Source: Serendipita indica DSM 11827
Lineage: Eukaryota > Basidiomycota > Agaricomycetes > Sebacinales > Serendipitaceae
Assembly (NCBI GenBank): GCA_910890315.1
Contig: CAJVGD010000016.1
Coordinates: 310,001 to 374,000, forward strand
DNA: 64,000 nucleotides
Direction: 5' to 3'
The notes beneath the pieces are model-generated. The model searched no databases, had not been told where the DNA came from, and was given only the letters and a program-made list of their open reading frames with translations. The translations under genes and the position numbers were made by a program. Below, piece by piece: positions 12,701 to 22,532 of the stretch (within the stretch, counting starts at the first letter, position 1; each line of letters starts with the position of its first letter).

Positions 12701-13523
12701 TACTGTAGGCATTGGAGCATATGGTTTGCCTTGTCTTGCAGGTGGAGGGTTCGGAAGTGGCAATCGTTCGGAGTCATCTATCGGAGGAGAAAGTGGGATA
12801 AGCTTGTCCGAAGTATATAGGCTATAGCATTCAGCGCAACAGAGATATCTCTGTTTCTCCGAGTCAAGCTCCAGGATGTGATAGATCGACTGTACATCAT
12901 CCGGGGCGAGATCCAACTGCCTCCTGACTACTTGATTCTGGATCGAAGTGAGAGCCAGTAAAGCGAGAGCAAGCCTTTTTAGTAAATCGAAGATAAATTG
13001 GACTTGTGATCGGGAGAGGCCCAGCTTAGTTTGAAGATAGACCGGGATAAACATGATATAAACAACCAAAGAATGCCTCATAAGGCCTTGCATTGAGACC
13101 CTGGGTCGATTTCCTGGAACTATTGAGAGTTGAGCTTATAGGCTCTTCGAGTGGCCTCATCATACCTGCATGTAATCTTTGTCTCTCCCATTCTTGACGC
13201 TTTGTCTCTTCAAGCCAGTTGAAGGCACGCTCGAGCATCCGGAGTCGCAATTCATCTTCCTTGCTGAGTTCCTCAAGCGGACTGTGGAGGATCTGCCGTC
13301 GATAACGCCAGGCTGTAGTTTGAATCCAAAGAAATTCCGCATTCTGAGAACAGTTAGATAGCGAAACTAGGCTCCCATTTGGATCTGTGTCCAGATCTGG
13401 GCTGATATACGGAGGGGATGAGAGAGACGGAGGATAGCGAAAAACCAAAGGGCCTCCGACTCGAAATGAATAGACACGCTTCATAAAGTCGGACCAGGCA
13501 GGCGGGTTGAGTCCTTGGTTCAT
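9702..13523 (-). CDS. Tnp2-family (CACTA-type) transposase, apparently intact
   Basis: The gene is complement(join(9702..10303,10348..10837,10882..10986,11039..11281,11330..13119,13166..13523)), 1,195 residues from the ATG at 13,523; every exon junction keeps frame. Family hallmarks are visible: a zinc-like CC(A)EC..LY motif near residue 213, GLFIDWYN near 400, then GGIYIVILNLDPVLRY, FIPGPREPS and a HRWFCPYC motif, as in basidiomycete Tnp2 proteins. The C-terminal half has LITLGRHWG and PMPGWWAFAFERRNG, matching the region that follows the Tnp2 core (DUF4218-like). Introns are 44-52 nt; the one at 10,838-10,881 has a GC donor. No stop interrupts the spliced frame, so the copy could be active. 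A short upstream exon cannot be excluded. Confidence 0.88.
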
Positions 13524-13889
13524 GGTTGCAAGCTCCGTGATGATGATGCGGCGCAATCTTGAACCGCAACCTCATAACTTGGAAACGAAAAAATGAACAA
13601 GGACTCACAACCTGCTTCTGTTTGTACTTATAAGCTTACTACGCTACTTCTCAAGCTCAATTTCCTACAGGGTGCGTATCGAGATGTTGTATTATGGCTC
13701 AACCCCGACGCAAAGGTCAGAGTTTCTTCATGGCCACAAATATTATCAACTCAGTGTTCAGTTTGACTATACAAGCAATATAGCTAAACAAAACCCAAGC
13801 AAGAAGCGTAGGCAAGAACGGATTGGGACTTCCAACGTAGGTAATAGGCGAGCAAAGAGGATACTCACTCGTCTATATCCAGAGTTTAC
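13524..13889. other. Divergent promoter region between the Tnp2 gene and the next plus-strand gene
   Basis: About 370 bp between two genes transcribed away from each other. Short frames exist on both strands, and one or more small 5' exons of either gene could lie here. Confidence 0.4.
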
Positions 13890-15846
13890 GTGATCCCCTC
13901 AAGCTAAAGCGCACAAATCTTGGCATAGCCCAGAGACGCTCGCTGTCCCGGGCTGGGAGAACTGAAACTCGGCTTAGCCGTGGTAACAGCCAATCAAGCA
14001 GCCAGGCAGCCAGTCGATCGACCACTCCCTCGAGTATGACTACAGGGTCGACTCAATCTACGACTTCTTCGAGCGTGTTTGGAAATTCGTCAGCAAACCC
14101 ACCTCCAACTATCAACACGTCAAGATCCTCGACCCCAAGACCAATAGAAAGTCAAGACACATCAACATCGAGATCCTCAACTCCAAGACCAATGGCCGGT
14201 CAACGCACACCGACATGGCACCATACCCCCCCCGAGACGTGCCAGCCTCTCGGAAGCCATGGTTAATGACAACAGCGAGGAATTGTTCAGAGTATGTAGA
14301 AACCATGTCTTTTTCTAATCTCATACTTACAATCCTGGCAGCAACCTTCCGTGGAACTGTTGGGCTCACCAAACGCCAATACTTCGTATGGTCCATTGTG
14401 GGCTATAATGATGAATAGACCCTATAATGAAGAAGATGATATGGTATGTCAGAGGAGCTCCGCCTTTCGAGTCCAGACCTGTGTTTATCAGGTACCTCAG
14501 CACCAGGTGGTATCGACAGCAAACTCAGCCGGCAACCTGGGTGATGTTGATCGTTTAGATGACATTAAGGTCAGCGAGATTGTCCATTTGGAGTAATCGC
14601 TCTCATCGTTCAATTCAAGCTGGCAGTCTTGCCATTTCAGTTCAACTTGGAGAAGCTGGTATGGTGGATATTTGATTGCTAGTGGTAATCTACTTACATT
14701 CGAAAGAGCCAGGCTGAGGTTGACATGGTCAGTCATCTTTTCTCCTCAAACGTCAACTAACGTGATCAGCTCCATTTATATCACTTCAGTAGCAGGGGGA
14801 TGAAGGTATGCAGCATCTATTTTCTTATGAGTTTTCTAACATGGATATCAGAATTCGCTTCGTGATATCAGTATTGTTGGATTCGCAGGAATTTCCCCGT
14901 ACAGCGTGAGTTTCATCCTTTTGTGCTCTGTGCTTTGTTTTTGCTCCACTTACGCTAATGATAGCACATTATCGATCCGATAACCCTGGAGACGGAATTA
15001 CTTTGCAGCAAGCGGCCTACCACTCAGATGCTATCGCTACCTGTCATTCTCTTCTTTGGAACGAGGCTATAGGCTAATAAACTTCAGACTCGTGTTCATA
15101 TACATCTGCTGGGTATGCGAGGTCTAACTTATTTAGCAAGCGGTGTTTGGTACATGCCGGTTCAGGCACCCCAGAAGTGCGATCGAGACTCCTTTACTCT
15201 CGAACTCTCATCTCCCGACTCGAACCACAATCGCCATGCCGGAACCTTTTTTGCTGCCAACTTTGAAGATGCTCTCGACGCTGGATACTATGGCAAGAAA
15301 CGCTTTCCTACCCGATACAAGACTCAAAGGGCAGCCATTTTGGGGGCCTATAGGGATGTTCTCCGGCTGCAAATACAAGCCCAGCTCGAGGCCCAAGCTT
15401 CTAGGAATGCAAAGGACACTAAAGATGCTGAGAATCGAAGGGACGCCAGGCGAATTGCGGTGCGTGGCAATTAACCATACAATTCGTTATAATTGTTTCC
15501 ATAGAAATGGCTTCGTCTTCTCGACGTCTCGCAGTCTCTAGGAGCTGGACCGCTGTCACAAGCGCTGACCAGGATGGGTGCAGATGGGTGTAGCAGTGAT
15601 GAGAGTGATGAAGAAGGGACCAGCTCGGTCTGTCGAATCAAACCTTGGCGAAGTCAGGAACTGGATAGGTTTATCAATGCCTGCAAAGTATCAGGGCATT
15701 ATCTTCATCTGAAGCCATCAACTAGTGGGCGTGCTCTCGAAAGCAATCGCGTTCTGCCGTTGGACCTTCCTTCAAAGTTTGTGGATGACCAGTGGCGGAC
15801 ACACACAATGATGTTAGCGCAAGGTCTGGGATCTATACTAAAGTAA
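13890..15846 (+). CDS. Intron-rich protein of unknown function, acidic 'SDES-PWR-LPxxF' architecture
   Basis: The start is not settled. A Ser/Thr-rich N-terminal exon (AQRRSLSR ... STPRP repeats) ends before a GTATGT donor at about 14,292. Several small exons with good 45-70 nt introns follow. Near the 3' end an exon closing in ...NRRDARRIA joins through an intron (GTGCGT...TTCCATAG, about 15,466-15,508) in phase to KWLRLLDV... and then GADGCSSDESDEEG, KPWRSQELD and LPLDLPSKFVDDQW, stopping at 15,846. This tail has the same order of motifs as the gene at 909-2,554. A run of eight C near 14,226-14,233 breaks the N-terminal frame; seven C would join the serine-rich part to RRASLSEAMVND. Function is unknown; it is probably associated with the adjacent Tnp2 element. 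Confidence 0.45.
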
Positions 15847-16930
15847 CGAGCTTCAAAATCTAATTTATTGTAGAGTTTAAGATAGCGGGGATGTTGCAGA
15901 GCCCTGTTTAAGGCAACCAGTATTCTTTGGTTGTTGTTATCTAATTTCGCTCTCGTATTGAGACCATCAATCCAACACTGATATACCCAAACAAGGCACC
16001 AGTAAACTGCCAATGGATCAAGAATACCAGGCTTATTCGCTCTGGGTAGAAGTACCACCGAGATGGCTCATTGCATTCACTTTTGATGGTGGACGACTCA
16101 ACAGCAGGAGAGAGTTCAAACGACGAGTAGACTAGTGCCCAAGGGGACAAGCCGAGCTCAGCGCAACATCAACTACGTGAGCTTGTCGACTCGTTGTGGT
16201 CTCTCTAACAATCAGAGTCAAGCGATGTTCCTCAGTCAGTTGACAACGGGCAATCTCCAGTGTGGACAATTATTGGACAGACAAGTACCTCCTTGAATGC
16301 AGAGTTCGTAAGTATGCTAAACCACTCCTGGAGAGCAAATTTGGATAATGGGTCCGCATCCCTCGAGGAATGACACAAGTCCACCTATATCGAACTATCG
16401 GTGCGCTCTTCTCGCCTCTCCTCATAAGGGTGGTGGGGTGGGCGTGATCAGGTTCGAAGACTGGAAATGAGGATCCTCGTCACAAGGGGCATTTGTTGAT
16501 CATGGTAATGGTAAGAACTTCATTTCCAAATCCTAACAATGTTGCAAAGTTGCGAAATGCTGTCTCGACCAGTCATGATCTGGGAGATTAGCAGCCCATA
16601 AGTCTCGATCGACTTGTTGGATTGATTGTATCAGCACGTGTTTTATTCTCGCCAAAAGTTAGGTGTTTGATTGCCTCTTTGGTTATACCATCTGGACAGC
16701 ACGCACGCTCTCGGCAAGGCTTTGGCAAAATTATTGGAACTCTTGCTGGTCTTTCATTGCCGTAATCGAATTCTACACACCGGCACGCCTTGCTAGAGCT
16801 CGATGCAAGGTACGTTTCTGAGAGGCTATGCTCGTAGACTTATCGGATGATAGAAATGCGGGCGTATCTTCATTTGAATATGCTTGGTCTTTCGACGAGT
16901 ATTTCCCCAAGGGCATTGAAGGGGCTGCTG
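15847..16930. other. Intergenic, no gene seen
   Basis: About 1.1 kb of short frames without recognisable similarity. It ends at the breakpoint where the inverted pseudogene repeat begins. Confidence 0.45.
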
Positions 16931-17795
16931 GTTCGAGCAATGGAGGTTTCAGAAGAGACTGAGGTCATTCCGACCATTGCGCAAATTGCATCCGTTACCC
17001 TATGCTTTCACACGAAGCTGCCTGGACACCCCATTCTGAGCATCCAGTCTACAGCAGAAAGTCTCCAGAAACGACTTGTCCATACCTGATACCGTCTCAA
17101 TTCCGGACGACGCAGCCCTCGCCGTCAGCGACTGTATTTTGTTCCCGCTCGTCCACAAACGCCCCCCGGGGAACGCGCAGCCAGCGAAAAGAGTGCTGGG
17201 AGGAGTAAATGGCTTAGCGAATGGTGGACTTATGCTGCATATGTCCCTTATTTCGCTCTTGAGATAGCTGGAGCTAATCTTATGAGGATAGCTACATGGC
17301 ATATCGGGACTCCGTTATCGTTTTCATTAGCTACATCTACGTACACATAGCTATTCAACAAGGAAGAGGACGAGATGTAGGTGCAGCAAAGGTTTTGAAG
17401 GGTCTGCTCATGTTTGGGCAACTCGTCGAAAGCCAGACACTCAAGTCGGAAAGTTCAAGGACTATTACCTCGCCTTGAGCTCGTACAAGTGACTATGCGT
17501 CTCTACCTAATCTCGTTGAAAGGTTGCTCACAAAGCCCTTGGTACAGATTCAACCCAACCCGACTGCCGACCGCCGGTTCCGACACTGCAAAGTATTCCG
17601 GCCGATTCGCGCAACCATGTTGTGCCTATCTGAAAGAGCCGTTTCTGTGAAGTTGCAATTGGTGTCGGCGAGGAGCTCTCCGTGGCAGACTTGGAGGCTT
17701 TGATCACCAAGGTTGTCAGAGCGGCAGACAAGATCGGTGCTGGACATGCTGTTGGTGCACTCACGAGCGATAATAAGACTGGAGGTGGGAGGTCG
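16931..17795 (+). pseudogene. Carnitine O-acetyltransferase-like pseudogene (choline/carnitine acyltransferase family)
   Basis: Pieces in family order: LPGHPILSIQSTAESLQK (compare the N-terminal LPxLPxPxLxxT), SKWLSEWW, then MAYRDSVIVFISYIYVH (the WLEEWW...AYRDSV...SYFYVH block, with a likely 45-nt intron between), AAKVLKGLLMFGQLVESQTL, LALSSYK followed by a stop where the family has Trp, a TRLPTAGSDTAKY block, NHVVPI-stop-KSRFCEVAI, and LSVADLEALITKVV ... AVGALTSDN. The acetyltransferase core with the catalytic His region is not found downstream. At least two nonsense codons and frame changes make it non-functional. Its first about 308 bp are duplicated in inverted orientation at the left window edge. 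Confidence 0.8.
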
Positions 17796-19311
17796 GATTC
17801 ATGAATGTAAACGTCATACCGCCAGATGCAAACTATTGCGCAGATGTATTGGTCCACTCAAAGTGCCGGTCAAGGATACGATGATTGGGCATAATGTGCG
17901 TGAAATGTTCCTTCGGCTCTCAACCTTGCAGGGCAGTCAGAGCCAATTGTCTATGGGTGCGCTTTTCATCCGGCCAGTGGCTTTTCTGAATGCTCTTGTA
18001 GTATCACTGACTTTTCGTTGATTTAGTTATCTTATGGCGAGACGATTATCAAGACCCACGGGCCAAAGTTGACCAAGCTAAACCTCGAGGCAATGCAAAT
18101 GGTCTCAGATGCGTTTACAACTGTCTGGCTCATAGAATTTTCCCCATTCTGTTTGTCGCATAACATACTCATCCACCATTTATTGACATCTTTGTCAGTG
18201 CGCTTCATCCTTACTTGGATGCCAGGCACCTACTTCTGGTTCGCGCTCCGATTTGTTGTTTGCCTATCTAAAACTCTAAAGGTGTCAAGTGCCAAGTCGA
18301 CAGACATAGTCCACCGGATATGAGAGTGGCCATTCCAAATGGTTCTGGATCTCCACCCTTCACTACCTCCCCTTTGCTCACAATAGAGCAGAACAAAGGA
18401 CAACTCGGCCACTGCGTCGCACTTGACTTGATCGAAGAATTTGGACCAATGGACAATGTCTCGTTATTTCCTTACGGAATGGAGCCAGGTCCCCAGACAC
18501 AGTCACTTTCTTAGAAATATAGACGCAAGATGGTAAGATGCTTGTTTATGAGCTCGATGGATAGTTCTTTGATCTATATCCCAGATGCCCACAGTATGGC
18601 GAAGCATGCGTATGCCTACAGCAAAGTTTTTCCCATCATCAGAGAACAGTTATCAGGTTAAAAGCTGGTGGTTAGGCTATTTAATCCATACACACACTCT
18701 CGCTCGCTCGGACCATATTGAAGAGATTGTAGGTACAGAATTGGTGAGCTAAGATCGCAACGGGCAGGCCTCTTTCTTTGTCTACAGTTTCAAATGGACC
18801 CATTTAACTCGCAGACGCCTCTTGTTGCTGAAATATGTGCGTCTAAGCCGAGAATCTCCCCGGTTGGTTTCCCGGGTTGGTTTCCAATTCAGTTTTGGCA
18901 TACCGGAAGCTGTGATGGGTTCTTGTAAAGTATATCGTCCTGAGTGAAGTGAAAAGCTCCTTGATTTGATGTTGGGTGATATAAAGTGATTGCAATCGCC
19001 GATGGTTTGTGTAGTCAGCGTATGTCTTGTTGGGACAATACCGGGCTCAAACAGAAATGGAAAATGTAAGTTACTACGGTAGCCCTACAGGCAATGACTG
19101 AATGAAACCCAGATGATGCCGCCACAAAAAGAGGTGGCTATCTTCCAAAGTTTGCTTGGGATCACTCGCTGAAACAAACACTTGTACGTAAATAGAGACA
19201 TCGAATAAAGACGCCGGTCGGTTACCAATAAGCAGGAGAGTACGCGTAAATGTTTCAAGATTGCGAAAGCTGTCCGTCCCTGCTTACGGCGGTTTAGAAG
19301 GTCGTCCGCCG
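17796..19311. other. Intergenic, no gene supported
   Basis: Several short plus- and minus-strand frames (for example 18,069-18,323) lack features I recognise. Further decayed parts of the acyltransferase could lie here but I cannot show it. Confidence 0.4.
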
Positions 19312-19636
19312 CATCTGTCAGACGGGTCTCCAGACGGATCTCCAGACGGGTCTCCAGACGGGTCTCCAGACGGGTCTCCAGACAGGTCTCCAGATGAGCC
19401 TCCAGACGGGGTTTTAGACCGGTCTCCAGATGGGTCTCCAGACGGATCTCCAGACGGGTCTCCAGATGAGCCTCCAGACGGATCTCCAGACGGGTCTCCA
19501 GAAGAGCCCCCAGATGGGGTTTTAGACCGGTCTCCAGATGGGTCTCCAGACGGATCTCCAGACGGGTCTCCAGAAGAGCCTCCAGACGGGGTTTTAGACT
19601 GGTCTCCAGAAGAGCATCCAGACAAGTATCCGGACT
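19312..19636. repeat. 12-bp minisatellite (about 27 units of TCTCCAGACGGG)
   Basis: Units of 12 bp vary at a few positions (GACGGG, GACGGA, GATGAG, GAAGAG, GTTTTAGACCGG) and are organised into larger blocks that recur two to three times. Because 12 is a multiple of three, frames stay open on both strands: plus gives SPDG/EPPDG repeats (frame 19,261-19,671), minus gives amphipathic ETRLEIRLE repeats (frame 19,085-19,669 with an ATG, 194 codons). Neither frame has independent support as a gene, so I annotate the DNA repeat only. Confidence 0.9.
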
Positions 19637-20006
19637 GTCCTTTAGGCGAGCTTTCAGGGATTGTGACATAGAGGTAAGTTATCCGGTTGATATCCTTGGG
19701 AATTTCTTAGAGGATAAGGTTGATATTTCACTATAATTTACAACGCCCAAAAGGACTGGTAACAGTTGGGCGTTTAGATGTCTCCCATCTGGCCACCACC
19801 GCCGTGGCAGGCAGTGTGGGTGCTCACTGCATCGCCAACAATTCGAGTCCAGGCGACAACGTACCCTAGGCGCTATTTGGATCATGATCTGTGCGTTTAT
19901 GCTATACGGACACAATATAAGACCCAGCTGGCGGCATCAACTCGAGCCGTTTCTCCCTTCCGATCTGGTATCGCCCTTTTGAAATCTTCACCAATTCGTA
20001 ATCGAC
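19637..20006. other. Upstream region of the repeat-peptide precursor gene
   Basis: No gene; contains the TATA-like element listed separately. Confidence 0.5.
19916..19921 (+). promoter_or_regulatory. TATA-like box (TATAAG)
   Basis: Lies about 86 bp upstream of the ATG at 20,007, a plausible core-promoter position for the small secreted precursor. Confidence 0.5.
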
Positions 20007-20417
20007 ATGTTCTCTTTCCGAATAGCCGCAACTTTCGTTTTCTTCGCTAGTCCCTTCCTCCTCGCAAGCGCTGTTCCCATCGAAAAGTGAGTATCCCACA
20101 CAGAATCGTACATGACTGACATCCTTATCCATAGAATGATTCTTCCAGACCTTACAGAGCATTTCGGCAAGCGCGAAAAGCTGGTGCTACCAGATCTCAC
20201 CGAGCACTTTGGAAGACGGGACAAACTCATATTGCCAGATCTCACCGAGCATTTCGGAAAGCGCGATAAACTTGTCTTGCCAGATCTCACTGAACACTTT
20301 GGAAAACGGGAGAAGCTCGTCTTGCCAGATCTCACCGAGCACTTTGGGAGGAGGGACAAGCTCGTCTTGCCTGATCTTACCGAACACTTCGGAAAGCGTA
20401 AAACTCACGAGTCATAA
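20007..20417 (+). CDS. Secreted Kex2-type repeat peptide precursor (six LPDLTEHFG repeats)
   Basis: The gene is join(20007..20086,20135..20417), 120 residues, with one 48-nt intron (GTGAGT..CATAG). Residues 1-22 form a clear signal peptide (MFSFRIAATFVFFASPF..., then AxA-type LASA). From residue 28 the rest is six copies of [V/I]LPDLTEHFG, each followed by KR or RR; five begin with EKL or DKL, giving a 15-residue period, then a KTHES tail. KR and RR after a signal peptide are the classic sites for Kex2-type endoproteases in the Golgi, so the predicted products are 13-residue peptides (E/D-K-L-V/I-LPDLTEHFG). There are no cysteines and no Tyr in the core. This matches the general class of fungal Kex2-processed repeat proteins, which includes alpha-factor-like pheromones, Ustilago Rep1 and dikaritin precursors. 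I do not recognise this repeat. No obvious tailoring-enzyme gene (UstYa/DUF3328) is adjacent. Confidence 0.85.
20136..20399 (+). repeat. 45-bp coding tandem repeat inside the precursor gene
   Basis: Six near-identical units, the first shorter (39 bp), each encoding LPDLTEHFG plus a dibasic site. Copies differ mostly at synonymous positions and at the E/D, V/I and K/R alternatives. Confidence 0.9.
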
Positions 20418-20923
20418 ACCTGTAAAGTAACTCCTTCCCCTCCACGCATGCGTTGGTCTAATTATGCTCGCAGGATGCGGCGTTTGAATAGCAGGATGAT
20501 AAGTTCCGTAGCGTCTACACCTGAAGAGACTGTATTCGAAACAAGACTTCCATGAAACAAGTACTTGCTGCAATGCTGATCGCCAGAAACTCCAAACAGT
20601 CGACCCGAATCTATAGGATGCAGTTCTCTCCAGTAGGCTATTCCATAAGCGTGGTGGCTCCGAGGCAATCGTCCATCCTAAACTTTACGGAGCCAGGTGG
20701 AAGACCCCTCGTCTCCAAGTTCCTTCCTCCTAACAACTTCCTAGGCCAGAAACTTCCGCAAAGGAACGTATATTCCCGAGGACGACTCGTATAAACCCCT
20801 CTAGGATCCTCACCTGTGATATTCAAGAGTAAGCAGCGATTCTGTCGTACCAGCCGATCGGTGTATGCACGAGACACTCGCTAATAGTCACCTAGGGATC
20901 AAATTCTAATCCCTCTCACAACT
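20418..20923. other. Intergenic, no gene seen
   Basis: Short frames only; it forms the 3' flank of the precursor gene and the promoter of the next gene. Confidence 0.5.
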
Positions 20924-22081
20924 ATGGCCATGCTCTTTCGAAGAAGAGGCTCTCAGCCGACCACCAGCCGACCAACCCATCGTCGTGGCCTGAGCAAGGA
21001 CACCATCTCCCGCCCAACAGAAATTCTTCCCTTCGGCACTGGACACAAACTCGATTACGCCCTGATTTCGCTCAAAGAGGCGGCGGCTAGAAAGAGTGAC
21101 GAGCAACCTCGCCCGCCCTTTGAGCAGATCCACAGGCGGAACCGAAGTGAGCCATTGCTCTCACTTCCTGGAATCAAAGATCACGACAAACCAACTTTGA
21201 CGTCGAGCATGATGGTTCAAAGCTATGGGGACACTGCGCTCTCCGACATGCGCCGTCGGCAGAGTGAGAAGCGTGAGTCCGATAGTTTATACTTGGCTAC
21301 TGAAACTTATTATTTCACTATTAGCACTTCCCCCAACGCCGACAACGGGGGCGCCTCCAGCCAGCCAGGTCCGTGTCGTCAGCGACGCCCTTAGCGATGA
21401 GCCACTGTCCTTCGAAGGTTTTATCCTCGAAGCAGACCTCGAGCTCCACGAGTCTGCGAGAGACGATAATTCGTTGATTCGCCCGCTCTCGTTCTTGGAG
21501 CATACATTCCCTCAAGATGAACGTCGCGAGATCGACCAGCGGTTTAAGGCGTACAAACAGAACAGCAAAGAATCGGTGGGATCGAACCTCTCCGATTTTG
21601 AGGGTGGGAGTGACTCTCCATCGACAATGGAAACAGCACTCATCATACCAGTCGAGTCACCCGAGGAAAGACAAGAAGAGGACCATTTCGATTTACGATG
21701 GAAATGGTTCTCACTGCTCTCCGAGACCACGAGCAGGTAATTATGGAGGACGACGCGTCGTCACCGAGTCTTTACCCGGAAGAGGAGAGCACGCCAGTGC
21801 CATTGACGCGGACGGTGGAGGATGAGGTCACCGAAGAAGACTTTGTAGAGCGCGTCCTCCGTGAGAGCATCGTGGTGCGTCGCCACACCCGCCAACGGAG
21901 CGAAGAGGAACAGCGCCTCGTCGAATCAAGGCGAAACGCCGTGCTGATCTCGGACGACGATATGGGATTCTTATCGAGTGTCATCATGGATGGCGCTTTC
22001 TTGGCCGACGAGCCAGATGCTCTCGATGTTGGCGTGGACCAGAATTGCGTCGCCACACATCACCGCAGCTCACGATTCTGA
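20924..22081 (+). CDS. Acidic/Ser-rich protein of unknown function
   Basis: join(20924..21272,21325..21740) keeps frame across a 52-nt intron (GTGAGT..ATTAG) and gives 254 residues: a basic, Arg-rich N-terminus (FRRRGSQPTTSRPTHRRG), a Pro/Thr linker (LPPTPTTGAPP), then an acidic region with SDALSDEPLSFEGF and SNLSDFEGGSDSPS. The frame stops at 21,740, but an overlapping frame (21,698-22,081) continues with the same acidic, charged composition (VTEEDFVERVLRESIVVRRH, SDDDMGFLSS) and ends at 22,081. The two probably form one protein of about 370 residues, linked either by a poorly matching intron or by an indel around 21,700. No domain recognised; likely an intracellular, largely disordered protein. 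Confidence 0.6.
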
Positions 22082-22532
22082 GGGTTTCTCTTATTAGGTT
22101 ATTGGTCTGCGTGTATGCTCTTCTTAATGAATCATCGTGAAGGAAGAATAATTTCTTAGATTAGACAAGTTTCGTCCACACACTCCATTCATCAACGATG
22201 GCAACAGCGGTATCTACATCCAACATTCAACGACGTCGAGTGGCGAAGTTCAGAGAGAGAAGGCGTCGGGACCACAGGGTAGAGAAAGACAGGAGAAGAG
22301 CGCCAATGTCCGGCATCAACGACCAGGAGGTGATCCAGTTTGAGCTCGATAAGCGCAGTCGTTGTCACGGGCAAAAGGGCGTGTGTTCTAGAGAGAGAGA
22401 GAGCCGAGAGGGGTATTGAAGATCAAACGAGCGATAAAAAATGTCCGATTCTATGCTGATCGTCCGTCTCTTCGTCCATTAGACTGTGAAAGTCCGAACA
22501 GATCGAAGATTTCGTCGACTGTGGCAAATAAT
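22082..22532. other. Intergenic; overlapping weak frames only
   Basis: A 73-codon Arg-rich plus frame (22,198-22,419) and a 60-codon minus frame (22,192-22,374) overlap. Neither has recognisable features, so neither is called. Confidence 0.4.

Larger units (their letters stand above)
8459..15846. mobile_element. Probable CACTA/EnSpm-type (Tnp2) DNA transposon region; ends not resolved
   Basis: The Tnp2 transposase gene at 9,702-13,523 is flanked by a same-strand gene of unknown function (8,459-9,357) and a divergent one (about 13.9-15.8 kb). Fungal Tnp2 elements commonly carry accessory genes, so these three may form one element. I could not find terminal inverted repeats or a target-site duplication by eye, so the limits given are only the outer ends of the candidate genes. 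Confidence 0.35.

Noticed and set aside
19261-19671. SPDG-repeat protein on the plus strand
   Set aside because: It is a by-product of the 12-bp minisatellite; no signal, intron or homolog supports it.
22192-22419. Overlapping 60- and 73-codon frames on opposite strands
   Set aside because: No recognisable domain, splice support or conservation that would choose between them.
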